From Pestalotiopsis fici W106-1 (Eukaryota > Ascomycota > Sordariomycetes > Amphisphaeriales > Sporocadaceae): 64,000 nucleotides of DNA. Positions 35,801-46,723 of this stretch are shown one piece after another; positions within the stretch are counted from its first letter, which is position 1; each line of letters opens with the position of its first letter. The notes below the pieces were generated by a model that was not told where the DNA came from, searched no databases, and saw nothing but the letters and a program-made list of their open reading frames with translations. Location of the stretch: the NCBI RefSeq assembly GCF_000516985.1, contig NW_006917101.1:1418834-1482833 (forward strand), given 5' to 3'. The position numbers were made by a program, and so were the translations under genes.

Positions 35801-36912
35801 CAGAAGTCGGCATTCTCATACCACTCCCCCATGAGCGAGAGCGACTGGGACAATTCTCCATAGTTGAGCTTGTCGATGCAGCATGTATCGGACCAGATGT
35901 AGCGAGCACCGCGTTTGGGAAATATCCTTTTTTCGAAAATGTTGCGCGCCTCTTTCATTGCGCGATGGAGCTTGGTGGCTGACTTCCATCGTTGTAGGTG
36001 ACTAATCAATTCATCCACTGCATTTCCCAACCGGTAGTTGCGCTGAAAGAACTCCTCATCTTCTTTTGTCTGCTGGCGGGTGTCGATCGCGCCAAGTAGC
36101 CTCTGCTGGGCAGCTGCGTATTCGTTGTGTGCTTCATCCACCACTGTGGTTGCGATAGGTCCAGCATGAACGCTGCCGCTCGGAGAAACTGCTTCAGCAC
36201 CCATAGTCCCTTCCACCCCTTCGTTGATATCCTGACTGATGCGCCGTACAAGATGGTCAAAGATGCTTGTTTCAAGTCTATAGCGCTCGACTTTGGACTT
36301 TTCATCGTCTAGGTTTTGTCGTGCCCAATTGACTTGGGCTTTCGCGTCGTTTGCCTTGATTCTCTTCTCTAGAAGCTCACCAACGTCCCCGATGTTTGAG
36401 TCGCCGTCCAATAGAGACAAGACGATATCTTCTTGCTCGAGAATGTCTTGCCTGGACTGCTTGAGAACAAGTTCAATGTCGTTATCGCGGTCTGCTGTTT
36501 GTCCGTCCTGAGTTTTCTTCAGTGCTATTTCCCTTGCGCGCTTGATGTGAGCCAATGTGATTTCATCTCCTTTCCAGCGATGTGAGAGCATGCAATACGA
36601 GTCCAGAGGACTGGTGTTCCACGCTTCCACAAGATTTCCCGTCTCCAGGTCAATCAGACGCAGCGGTCGAATCGCGTTCTCCGTGCTTGGCATACTGAGA
36701 AAATCGATATCTTGAAGACCGATGGATTCATGATTCTGCGGCTCGACAAAGGTCGGCTTGAAATCTGGAACGAACCAAAGATTCAGGATGGCGCGGAGCT
36801 TCTCTGGGCTGCCGCCAATCTCTTCGAATAGTTTCTTGAGATACTCTGGGGTGATATCAGTGTAGCTGCCGAGGCCAGCGGCTTTCACTATTTTTTCCGT
36901 GAAATTATCCAT
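32815..36912 (-). CDS. Large HET-type protein with a long insert in the HET domain, 1365 aa
   Basis: One uninterrupted exon, taken from the ATG at 36912 (MDNFTEKIV). The HET domain is of the SHRW/DTCCID subclass seen in HET-D/E-type proteins: YCMLSHRWKGDE near residue 107 and WSDTCCIDKLNYGELS near 337, then WYENADFCLVHLD and WANRAWTLQELV. About 220 residues rich in Lys, Glu, Arg and Gln separate the first two blocks, where usually a few tens occur; this insert looks helical or coiled-coil. The region after residue 420 has no domain I recognise. A Pro/Ser-rich linker lies near residue 880-920. No NACHT or WD repeats follow, unlike HET-D/E. A cell-death or recognition role is inferred from the family only. 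Confidence 0.85.
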   Translation of the reverse strand: MDNFTEKIVKAAGLGSYTDITPEYLKKLFEEIGGSPEKLRAILNLWFVPDFKPTFVEPQNHESIGLQDIDFLSMPSTENAIRPLRLIDLETGNLVEAWNTSPLDSYCMLSHRWKGDEITLAHIKRAREIALKKTQDGQTADRDNDIELVLKQSRQDILEQEDIVLSLLDGDSNIGDVGELLEKRIKANDAKAQVNWARQNLDDEKSKVERYRLETSIFDHLVRRISQDINEGVEGTMGAEAVSPSGSVHAGPIATTVVDEAHNEYAAAQQRLLGAIDTRQQTKEDEEFFQRNYRLGNAVDELISHLQRWKSATKLHRAMKEARNIFEKRIFPKRGARYIWSDTCCIDKLNYGELSQSLSLMGEWYENADFCLVHLDTDWRVSDAINDWKQFVKEVKGKSDVQEPGQAGIASFKAIKDSSPEWANRAWTLQELVMSKMAYFTNAGWVSLSRPIESLGYVYPLIPFIDLYTHGDITNIYVRVFENEELLTKILHGIRDSEAIDSCLGKESIEVVESDDGDLAASDSVKMAVRLVLILQGLGYRLPTTMTTETAVSEMTQSVYLAAWNLVRNENDGPRERAGELFQVLQKHHLPATTRAEGSDGEAEIQNAINFLLVCLVSETKNLVVSDREFIAKFGQVDQLVTWKQGIARSGFPAGRVLQLSCRRKATVPIDHVYSLMGILGVRFQSFHAEGYPKALSRLLDEVIITHNDVSVFNWAGVEMGSPVRGRSMYPASHRAYETNKDSGQRYNMLISAEVQRKRSEVMITYRGIIKMLRDFIDCIKTKDSKDLPLEWVREISAFIRNSTFDKIRPELENIGKILVYIKDYCVQPVLSAPPVEKPQPVEMTTSPTSHEKASWSSYKPSLPSLNISSTLKTKKLPSFGAARFGKSSSEKDPEPPEEESPTLPPHAEPVLPDEPKWMSLDHEVKQYLKILGSPDEMHKEGRSLPSQIQDLKVETDEPEGATRNGEDNENSSLGDLICPNPIIVNNSGIEGVFDIQRVIVTMVDTEKLQRQVARAGSPQQNISGWCTISTGFARVVVNFACEQHILRKQLEVGQAVEDKIIKEDRAKKLHSDMEIKGTANVHLENPWSTTNLQSGAADDGDGEVGSSLKPSQEENTIVRIIDFIQEPQLQLVAGEWVLARFSGARGAKWFLCRLELGSTHQFYGHRIATTDIDFANSAIEPGLVKTWQTYMGRKKRKMCNILNTYIKSFESATKGQEMLSRTSSIVNQNYGRLVDAGNESLERVMSTGTGASSMLKFPFSGSTNDDKALVDVDSEDDDDQSSGNHLFDDILDQGKEAAMALGEYTVMAAYEKLCELHARHMEKHLATSVLKRTPKSLQAAVEGVDENKGFLPAMFHSSKRVHMF

Positions 36913-37546
36913 TTTGCAAATGGGCAAATGTTTCGGCTGGATCTCGAGTCGTGTCTCTGCTTTTTTGTTGTTTCGCTTGAAGTTATCGATTGAAAAAATC
37001 TTTTAGCGACACGAAGTTGATCGATATGAGGTCTTGCCCCAAAAAGCCAGAAAAGGCGGTCCTCTTCTTCTGGGATTGCTAATCGTCAAATTCGTGTAAC
37101 GTTTGTTTCCAATACTAGACCTGAACCTTCCAATGCATCGTATTCTACAATAGGCAATAGATCTTCAAACCCTATTCAATGCCTAGAGACACATACCCAA
37201 TAAGCCCATTACGAGCCTAGATACCCATGCATCGACCAGGGCCTGCATCAGCTGAGCCCTTGACCCAGCTGCCAACACCACTATCGGGAGTGTGTGGCAA
37301 TCGGATTTTGAACTTCATTTCACTTCTCGGCTGTTCAAACGAGATCGGCGACACATGAGTTTGCGTGATTGGCTATCACCTTCGAATCATTGAACAGAGC
37401 GGATAGTGAAGCCCGGCAACTCGGGCTATCAAATCATATCGCGCTTTGAAGCACATATTATGATGTATATTGCGTGCAAATCTTCCATTTCTTCCCCATC
37501 CCCCAACTTCTGAAAGCTTCTTACGGCTCTCACCCCCAAATTGATC
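36913..37546. other. Divergent intergenic region
   Basis: About 630 bases between the large HET gene and the orphan gene; presumably both promoters. Nothing else seen. Confidence 0.5.
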
Positions 37547-38469
37547 ATGGCTTCGTATCACCGGGTTCTCGCCACGTTCGATCGGTCAGTCAGCCTAAAG
37601 AGTGTGGAATGTGACTAGTAAGTATGCTGCCAACTTCTTTGGTGAGGTTTTAACTGTTATATTATCAGTGACATTCATCCGTGGGATATCCTTGTTGATG
37701 GCTCACGATGGGACGGCAAGATTCGATTGATAGGCTTCGTGGATGTATTCTTCCTCATTTGCTACTCAGGCGAGTCTCGCTTTGAGAAGGGAATAATCAT
37801 ATACAGTAAGACCCCTCAGCTTATAGTAAGGCCAAGACTAAACATCAGCAGAGGACGATGTTATCATCCGCGACATTCTGCGGGAGGCAGCTTTGCCAGC
37901 CGGAGAGCTAGGCCTTGAGGTCATCAACGAGGATGAAATAGAAGCCGCCAAAGCAAAGGGTCGAGGTATGGATACTCCAGATCAGGAAAAGAATCCGAAT
38001 TTGCTTCCTATTCATACCTGCTTGCAGAACCGATTCTCGAAAGGTACTTCAAATTACAGAGCATCCGCGGTGGTCTTGATTACACCATCACCAGCCTGGG
38101 GCACGAGGTTGGAGTCAAGACACGATATCAGAAGACGGATCTGAGAAAGTATGAAATCAAGATTCGAAAAGGCAAGGACTTGAATGTGAAAAGTGAGTTG
38201 AAATTGACTAAACTATCCTTTTACGCCATCGGATGACTGACCGCGGTGAAATCGTAGAGCGAATTCGTCGTGGGGTCTCGCAGCACGACCTCTTCGACTT
38301 GATGCATGATGCCATTCGATTAGGCATTATCACACATGCTGAACTTATTGGTCACATTGTTGGAAAGACAATCGGTGGCAGCACGATGGAAGATGTTAGC
38401 TCCAAATATCTAGAAGCTATTATGGGTACGAAGAACTCGAAGAATCTTGCACTAGCGGCGGATAGATGA
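37547..38469 (+). CDS. Orphan protein, 233 aa, five exons
   Basis: Exons 37547-37617, 37669-37805, 37849-37965, 38028-38192 and 38258-38469 sum to 702 nt, with introns of 51, 43, 62 and 65 nt. The splice joins give readable protein: VECDYDIHPWDILVDG, GIIIYTEDDVIIRDIL, AKGREPILERYF and NVKKRIRRGVSQHDLF. The second half is basic (KIRKGKDL, KKRIRRG) and ends in a helical segment with ITHAELIGHIVGKTIGG. There is no signal peptide, TM segment or family I recognise. It lies divergently from the large HET gene. The consistent phases argue it is a real gene rather than chance. Confidence 0.6.
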
Positions 38470-39130
38470 CAAGTATAACCGTGATGCATCCAGGAATTGA
38501 CCAATCTATCTTGTAATGAAGTCTTTTGAATAACGGGCGTTTCAAGCATGTAGTTGGAAATGACCTCATCGTGTCTTATCTCGCGTCTTGCTGATCATGA
38601 CACGCGTTCGACTTCCCTTGTCAATTGTTCATGGTGACTCGCATAATGCTGCAAACGATTGATACAAGCACGGTAACAATCGCTTTCAAGCTGCGTACGT
38701 TCATCTGACACGTCAGAGGCGGACTTTGATCGTCCAGAGCGGCCCAGTTGTTAGTATTCGTCCCGGTGCATACAGAGTCGGCGATTCCTCAAGATCTGGA
38801 TTCGAGTGCCGAGTTGAACCTCCTTCAGGTATGAATGCCGAATCGGATCCAGGCCAATCAGAGGGTTACTATGTGCCACAACATCTCGATGTCGGATTCG
38901 CCGTCCGTACCATCACAAGTGTTCATGATGCTATTTGGTCAGTTTTCCACTAGCACAATGTACCCCGGTCATGTTTCAAGGACCTCTACTCATGACTGGA
39001 CACCACCCTTCCCGTATCAGCGCCCATGCCTTATGCAGTGAATACCTTAAGTACTGGTTGTCGACTCTTCTGGAGAGCGAGGCGCCAGTTTCCTTTTTCT
39101 TACCTCCTTAATTCATCAACACAACCCAAT
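38470..39130. other. Spacer before the membrane-anchored protein
   Basis: About 660 bases without recognisable content. The gene to the right could start at an in-frame ATG at 39026 instead of 39131. Confidence 0.45.
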
Positions 39131-39976
39131 ATGGATATCACGCCCATTGTCATTGCCATCATCTCTCTCGTCGCGTCCATAACGGTAGCTGGATTCGGCG
39201 CCTACCTAAATTATTCTACGGTTGAGCGCAAAGCACGGCGAGAAGCTGAACAGCTGTTGCAAAAGTACCGGGATCCGCTGCTCTTTGCAGCCGAGGATCT
39301 ACAGTCACGCCTCTGGGGCATCTTTCATACCGATGTTCTCAGTTTCTCTGGACGGTCCGTCCATCATGATGATGCACTTTACATATACACGGCCTTTGTA
39401 CTAGGCCAGTTCTTGGCCTGGACGCACATTCTGCGAAGTCAAACACAGCTGCTCCCATTCTCCTTGGAAGAAGACCAGCGACTGCAAAAGTTCCTCATCA
39501 CTCTGCACAACATCCAGGGAGTCTTGTTACTAAGTGGCACTACCGAAAGTACCGCCTTCACCCTGTGGCGAGGGAATCAAATGGCCATTGGCGAATTCAT
39601 GACCGAGGTGCGCGACTCGGAGAAAATGTGCATGGGGTTTCACGATTTCACCAAAATCTGGAAGGGTGCTTCGAACGACGCCCATGATGATCTGCACTAT
39701 TGGTTCGACCCGGTGGTGGTGGGGTTAAAGACGTTGGCAGAAAAGGGACCGGATGTTGCGGAAGGGAACAAGCTCAGGCGACTGCAGCATTTACTGGTCG
39801 ATCTCATAGAGGTCCTGGACCCCCAAAAGCGTCGTCTGCAGAAGGGTCCCATCGGACCTTGTGGCGCGGCATCTGATTGTCCATGTACGAGGTGCAGACC
39901 GTTGGTTCACGAGCCCAAGGCAAAGAAATTGGGGGGCAGATCCTCTTGGTGGACAAAGAACAGCGAAATTGTTTAA
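39131..39976 (+). CDS. Membrane-anchored conserved fungal protein of unknown function, about 281 aa
   Basis: Single exon. The chosen start gives an N-terminal TM helix (residues 5-26, ITPIVIAIISLVASITVAGF) with a short outside end and a basic post-membrane stretch (ERKARREAEQ). An ATG 105 bases upstream would add 35 residues. The conserved core begins KYRDPLLFAAEDLQSRLWGI, a pattern I associate with an uncharacterised family of membrane-anchored fungal proteins. A Cys-rich patch (CGAASDCPCTRC) lies near the C-terminus. Lying between HET genes, it may belong to the same recognition or conflict set, but no function can be assigned. Confidence 0.7.
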   Translation: MDITPIVIAIISLVASITVAGFGAYLNYSTVERKARREAEQLLQKYRDPLLFAAEDLQSRLWGIFHTDVLSFSGRSVHHDDALYIYTAFVLGQFLAWTHILRSQTQLLPFSLEEDQRLQKFLITLHNIQGVLLLSGTTESTAFTLWRGNQMAIGEFMTEVRDSEKMCMGFHDFTKIWKGASNDAHDDLHYWFDPVVVGLKTLAEKGPDVAEGNKLRRLQHLLVDLIEVLDPQKRRLQKGPIGPCGAASDCPCTRCRPLVHEPKAKKLGGRSSWWTKNSEIV

Positions 39977-42900
39977 TCAGATTGTGCGAGCCAGTCGTGG
40001 AGGCCATTACGCTGCACACAACTACTTCTAGTCGAGCACAGTAGTCCGCAGCCCTTTTGATTCGGCGGCAACATGGAAATAGAGAGTATCGCGATATCGC
40101 ACCTGCAAGTCACGTCGCACTTCAGCAAAGTCTCTTCCATCCATACTGCCAAATTTGATCTTGGCTTAGCGCTCCCGTTACACTGCTCTCTTTCTCACCC
40201 TTGTAATAATTTAAAGTGTATTGAATCGAGTGCTTGATTGGTCTGACTGTTTGTTGGTCGGCGAGCGCTTTTGGGGCATCCTTCAATATTCTCAGTATCA
40301 ATGCCAGCTGAACTGACTATAACGAGTAAAAGATGTTCGGAATGTATATTACCGGCATATGCGAGCGCAAATAAGATATGGACTTGCTTGATTGCAATTC
40401 GTGTGGGGCTCGGGCTATGCACGAACCCGCCTGGTTGTAACCGCTTGGGGTTTAGCGAGCTACCTAGCGCGAGCCCTGACGGACGGGGCACCTTGGCCTA
40501 CCTCAGTCGCCAGGTCGCCGTTCTGAATCCTGATGGCTGCTGAATGACCGGCCTCAGGGTTTCAACGTTGACTGTCTTGGTCACGCACAGCAGCAATCAC
40601 GGAAAACAAGCCGAGTAGGATCTGACCACCCTCCAATATGCTAAATGTCTCGTAATCTAGCCAGTTGTCGTGAGAATAACTGGTTCCCTATCGTTGCTAC
40701 AGCATTCCGGGTGCTTATTTCGTGGTTAGGGATTCGTATCTCGACTTTTTGTCGCATTTGGGGTCAAGACATGCATGCATCAACTCACTCGGAATAGCTT
40801 TCCGCCAATAGCCAAGGCTGTCCAATTGAAGCTCAACAGTTTCCGCCTCCGGGGTCCAGCATACCCGTGACGATGCTCCATAGATTACCCTGACGGAATG
40901 AGAACAATCGCTCTCAGGAAGGAACACTCGTGCCTATGTACTGACTCGTTGACCTCAGTCGGTCTGGATGCTGCTGGAAAATGCTACCGATAGAGTTCCT
41001 GCGCAACAGAATGGTGTCCATGTTGACATATCTGCAACTTCCGTAGATCTGTCCAGTCGCAAATTATCCTCAGGTAAGTAGTATTGCTCTAAATCCGCAG
41101 CATGTATACTGGATAAGGCTTCACCAACATTTGTAGATAGCTGAGAATAGAAATGTTCACTCGATCATCAATTGATTACCACCGCCATTTCTCCTACATA
41201 ATGTGATCTAATTATTATTTCATGTGCCTGCCATGCCAATAGGTGCTGCTCTCGGGCGACTTGTAACATCCCATCACATTTCTCAGAGCGCAGGAATATT
41301 ACTGTCAGTGTCACACCCTAGGTTCGTCCAAACCCGTACCGAACTCGCAGACAAAGAATAAACCCTAGTCAGAATGCAGCTGGCCCACGTTCGCTTGAGT
41401 GCCCTCGACCCGCATTGTTGCAATCATCGCAATAGCGTGTCCAACGACGAGGACGACAGACGAGGGCATTCGGACAGTTCTGATCATCGCACACAACTTC
41501 ACATATGCCTGCGACCAGACTATGACCAGCAACGTAGGCACAGGGTTCCGCTACCGCTCGAATTCATTAGTTTAATGGAATCACCCCAAGGAACGAGGAG
41601 TGTACCGACCGGGCCATGCTTTATGGCATGCTTCAATTTGAGGCCAAGCCCTGGCTAGTACTGAAAACGCCAAGATTCCTGGAAAGCACAGGACGCAGCG
41701 GAGAAGCCTAAAATGTTGGTAAATGAGCGTCTTGGAGCATTCACGGGCTTGGTCGGAACTGACATTGTACGGGTCGTGTATTGCCAACTTAATTGCATGT
41801 ACGCAGAGCCCTGGCCAGTAATGAAATTTGGAAGGGTAAAGATAAATAACTGGTTGACCTGGTTGAAAATGAGAGATGGCCAGTCTTCAGAGGTGAACCT
41901 GCTGAGGCGCTCAGATGGGTTGAATTGCCTACTTATACGTTTTGGTTGTGATATTGATTTGAAATGACACAGTGCAGGACCGACCTCTACTATCATAGTA
42001 CGCAGTATTCACCTTGTCTCTTCTGATGCATTATAATGAAAACTCATGAGCTGATTCGTGTTTCAATCGCCTTGGCAATGAAAGGTTCTTGGGGATGGAA
42101 AAACCTTTCAGCTCGAGTAAAGTATGAAAATCCTACTAGATTCAGACTTCACCTGCTCAATCTGTCGACATTCAGCTGAGGTGTATTGCTGTTCGAACCC
42201 CTGAGATACTCCCTGCACAGCTCACGCCTGCGGCGTAACCAGAGTCTATGCCGCCGGTGCAATTTCTAGGTCACACTTGTCACACTCATCACCCAGGAGC
42301 GCCGCATTCGGCAGAGATATTCGAGATGCAGGTCATTCATCTCGGGGTTATGTTACTTCCCAAGTTCTTCGGGTCATCAAGTGTGAAAGCGCATATGCAA
42401 GGTTACAAATTCCTGCCATCTTACGGAAGATGTGCCAGCTGTGCAAACTCAGTACCACTCAACCGTGGCACCGGAGTTGTCGCAGATCGTCAGTACGGAC
42501 GCATGATATGCGCGCTAGGCCCAAGGTAGGCATCGAAACCCTTTACGAGAACTCACTTTATTAGTACATTGTTATTTTTTTTTTCTCCATTAGCTTCCGT
42601 AAAAACTATGAAAGAACTTAATACACTTGACTGCGAGCGTTGTAATCGGTTCACAAATCAAGATTCCATGCTACGACCTATAATCTAACTATAGTTTGCG
42701 TCGCTGAGGATAGTTACTCATAAATGAAAGCATTCGTCCTCAATCTACAGAAGTGCATTATAGCATGTCGCCATCGATTCCTCGTATGAACTTGCAATTT
42801 ATTTCGCTTAGTCATAGGTTTTCGCGGTTATAAGGTGGTATTCCGTATTTGGCGGACAATAGTGGACATGTCCCCAAGCATCATTCAAACTAGTTGGTAG

Positions 42901-43387
42901 AAGCAGCAGCTGAATACAATCTTTCGCGGTGTAAATGCATGCTCGCAGCTGCAGCCAATAATCAGCCATGCATCACATTCATCAAGAACGCAATATGCAA
43001 TTAGCGAATAACATTAACCAAATGTTTTTAACGCTGATTCCTACTCCTTTCTTGAAAGACGACTTTTCAAATGACTCGACAAAGTTTTAATTTTATTATC
43101 CTTATCCATATACGCATTCATAATAACCTTTAATAATTAAATGCTTATGTATTTATATTAAAGGTGCAATTCTTAATAAGCGAGGAGTGTATACTAGCTT
43201 TTGCAATAATTTCATTAAATGAATTTTCTTTTTTTGTGCATTCAGGCTGGAAGCCGACCTTGGGGAATTTCCGACCCCGCATTCCTCCTTTTACCGACGT
43301 CGCCCTATCTAAATACTTTCAGTATAACAATCAAAGTTAGTGCTGGCTGTTCCTAATGCCAGTTGAGTCCATATATTTAAATTGTCG
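39977..43387. other. Gene desert, about 3.4 kb
   Basis: No supportable gene on either strand. Open frames are short and unrecognised. Composition is mixed up to about 42.5 kb and strongly AT-rich at 43000-43250. It may hold decayed elements, but no terminal repeats, transposase or reverse-transcriptase motifs were seen. Confidence 0.55.
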
Positions 43388-45619
43388 ATGTTTCGCATCA
43401 TGCTGTGCGAACCTTGCCAGTACGTCGTGGGTGAGATTCAGAAGAACCCGCCGGGCAAAAGCACATTTCGCCATCATGCCTCAATCGGTGATTGGGAAAG
43501 AGCTGTGCAGCAGAATTGTCTCCTTTGCCGGCGATTGGAGCATTATGAGGTTAAAGTCGGAGCCCAGAAAAGCCTTGTCGCGGAGACCTTCCCTCGGTAT
43601 TTGTATCGCGGAGACAGTCTTGTATCATTCGCCATTCGCACCGACGAAGATTTCCCGTGTCAGCTCAACGGGTTGTTCTGCTTACATCGCATCAAGGCTG
43701 AAACGGGTTGGTAGTAGAGACTATAACGCCCCTCGAGCTAATACTAATGATCTTTTAGACCGCCTAACGATTCCAAATTATGTACCTACCAACGCTGTCG
43801 GCTCGCCCCAGAGCATGGCCCTCGCTCGTCAATGGATTAGTGAATGTATAAAACATCATTCTAAGTGTCGACGCACAGAAGTTGCCTCGAAATCTGTTTG
43901 GGCCCCAGATCGGCTTATTTATATTGACGATGAGAATTCGCGCCTGAGGCTCGTCCGTGGCGCTGATGTTCCATCTGATATTCCTTACACAACCTTGTCC
44001 CATTGCTGGGGTCGGGTCAAGGACAAGCTCGTGTTGACCCGGGCAAACATTGAAGAGTGGCATGATCAATTGCCGTCGTTGGGGAAGTGGAAGACATTTG
44101 TGGATGCTGTAGAGATCAGCCGTCAGCTACAAATTCGATACATGTGGATCGACTCACTTTGCATCATCCAAGATTCGAAAGAGGACTGGCAGCAACAATA
44201 CCCCCAGATGTGTAATATATACAAACGGTCCTATTGCAACATTGCAGCTACTTCGGCAGTCGACGATACCGAGGGCTGCTTGTTTGAAAGAGATATTACC
44301 ATGGACCTTCCGTTGCGCTTATGTTTTGCTACCGAGGGATATCAGTCTACAGCTGTCGAAAGTATGGTAATTCCAGCTATAGACATTGGCAAAGATTCTC
44401 TACTTGGACAATACGATTTATGCAGGCAGAATACGTGGGTTCATGACATTACCTACTCCCCGCTAAATTCTCGAGGCTGGGTATTACAAGAGGTAGGAGG
44501 CCAGACTACGAGTCCATACTCATTGGCTAATGGGAACCACAGCGCCAACTCTCACCACGAGTGCTCAACTTCACCAAGACACAAATGTACTGGGAATGCG
44601 ATGAGATGCAGGCCTCCGAATCACACCCGTATGGTCTAGCAGAATCCGGTGACTCGAACCTGAAAAGCAAGGCTATAAATCCATTCAGGCTCAAAAATGC
44701 GAATATCGAGGAAGATGCTCCAGTCGGTACTGGAACTAGCCCGTTGATGAAAAGGGCATTCGATATCTGGGCCAATGCAGTGTCAGCCTACACTGTCGGT
44801 AATTCTGATCCTAGATTGAGTGATGGGTCACCAGGATTCAATAAGAACCTGACGAATCCGGCGGACAAGTTAGTAGCTATCTCGGCTATTGCGCATGAGC
44901 TTCAACCCTACATGAACTGCCGCTATCTGGCTGGCCACTGGGAAACTGATCTCGTCAGGCAGCTTGCTTGGACCGGCTCGAACGGCAGTCAGCGAGTATC
45001 AACATATCGCGCACCATCGTGGTCTTGGGCAAGCGTCGATGCACCGATTCATGTTTTTCACTCTCTCTATGAGACGGGAGAGGAATTTCATCCCCTGGCA
45101 GAGGTTTTGAACGTCGAAGTGGAATTATTGACCGATGATCCAATGGGCCAGGTGACTTCAGGATCTTTGACTTTAAGATGCTATCTCATTGAGCTGGAAG
45201 TTCAATGTCTCCTGACTTCACGTTACGGACTTTTTCTAGAGACAGAGACTGAAACCATTATGGTCAATGGAGAACAAACACGCTTGCATATACAGCTTGA
45301 TGACGAGCACTCCCGACCAACAGTTCCCTGGAGTGTGTATTGTGTTCCAATCAGTCTTCTTATTGATTGGATGACGTCGCCTAGTCATCCCAAAGGAGCA
45401 TGGACCTTGGACTTCCGATCGATTCTCTTGGAAAAGACCGAAATTGAAGGGAAATATCAGAGGGTTGGATTCCTAGGTTCTCGGTTCGCGAGTGATGTTC
45501 TAATGGAAGACTTTGTGAACGATCCGATACTTCGAGCGATCGGGTCATTCGATTCAAGCAAAGAGGATGACTTGTTTTCACTTGATACTCAAGGATTACA
45601 GGAAATAAAAATAGTTTGA
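43388..45619 (+). CDS. HET-domain protein, 709 aa, three exons
   Basis: Exons 43388-43706, 43759-44492 and 44543-45619 sum to 2130 nt. The N-terminal leader has CEPCQ and CLLCRRLE, like the first HET gene. The HET domain has YTTLSHCWG near residue 187, WIDSLCIIQDSKEDW near 237 and YKRSYCNIAATSA. SPLNSRGWVLQE follows, and splicing then restores the usual RQLSPRVLNFTKTQMYWEC block. An APSWSWASVDAP block is present in the C-terminal half. It belongs to the same broad subclass as the gene at 1019-3193. No effector domain is recognised. The first intron's donor (GTTGGT) is weak but the frame is preserved. Confidence 0.9.
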
Positions 45620-46723
45620 ATAACTTCTTCATTGTGATTTAATGTCACGGCTCTATACTGCCATTATACGATGATAAGTAAAAGAGTATGCTTAAATGTA
45701 TGAACCTTGCTATGTAGCTCTTAAAAGCTTAAGTCGATGAGCTCGTGTCCCACGTCGGTTTGATACCCAAGGCACCGTGACCTAGGCCCTGATCATGAAA
45801 AAGGTCTAGCCCATCAGCCTACATTGCATCGCAGCCCTAAGGAAAGATTGCCTTATTGATTGGGAAAAGAAATCTTAACGGCCGCTGCCTCACAAAGCTT
45901 GACTCTTCTTTCTGGATGACGTACATGATGCTGCATAAGGGAGGCCCACCAGTGTCACTTCTCACATGAGACGTTTGTGGGTGCCATAACTTTAGATCAT
46001 TTCCACTTTCTGCACATCGGATTGGGACAACATAGTTTGATACTGCATATTTCGAACTTTGACGTGGCATATTGATGGTGGCAGCAAGACTCCCCGTGAA
46101 GGGATTTCTCCTATACCGATGACACGCCACTGCTTCGGAGAATGATAACTACATCAAGTTCTGCGCGTGCAATTGGCCTTATGCATTAGGATATGCATGA
46201 TTTAAAGCTCAGCCTGTAATGAGAGAGCCATGATACATGGTACAATTGCCACCTTGGGAGTTGTGCAACCTCCTCCGCATAAATCGATGGGCGCCCAATT
46301 TCATGCGGGGCACACCCAATTACAATCACTGTTTGCCAAGATACCTACATATATGGACTGATATTCTTATCATGGCACCCCCGACCGGTATGGAAAAAAG
46401 AAACTTCAATGGTAAAATGCCAGATGCTCGAACGTGGTGCTCAAAAACCGGGTTCGTTCAACACGTCACAGGACGCGAGGCACAATTCTCAAATCCACCA
46501 CATGGCCACGATGGCAGTCATATTATCCATAAATACGTTCCTGCTCTTGTCTTTGATTCAACTTTCACTACTTCGCATGAACGCAACAGAACATCAAAAT
46601 CAACCCTTGAACAAATAACTATTGAATCATCGTCATCTTCATTAGTGGGTGTAAAGTTGATCTAGCAGGTTCTCGAGGCATTCATACTGACGCGTGTTAG
46701 TGGCACCAATCCAAAGCGCCCTC
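45620..46723. other. Spacer before the deaminase gene
   Basis: About 1.1 kb. Open frames of up to about 140 codons lack recognisable content and are probably chance. It should contain the deaminase promoter. Confidence 0.45.

Noticed and set aside
39977..43387. A possible transposon in the gene desert
   Set aside because: No terminal inverted repeats, target-site duplications, transposase or polymerase motifs could be seen by eye.
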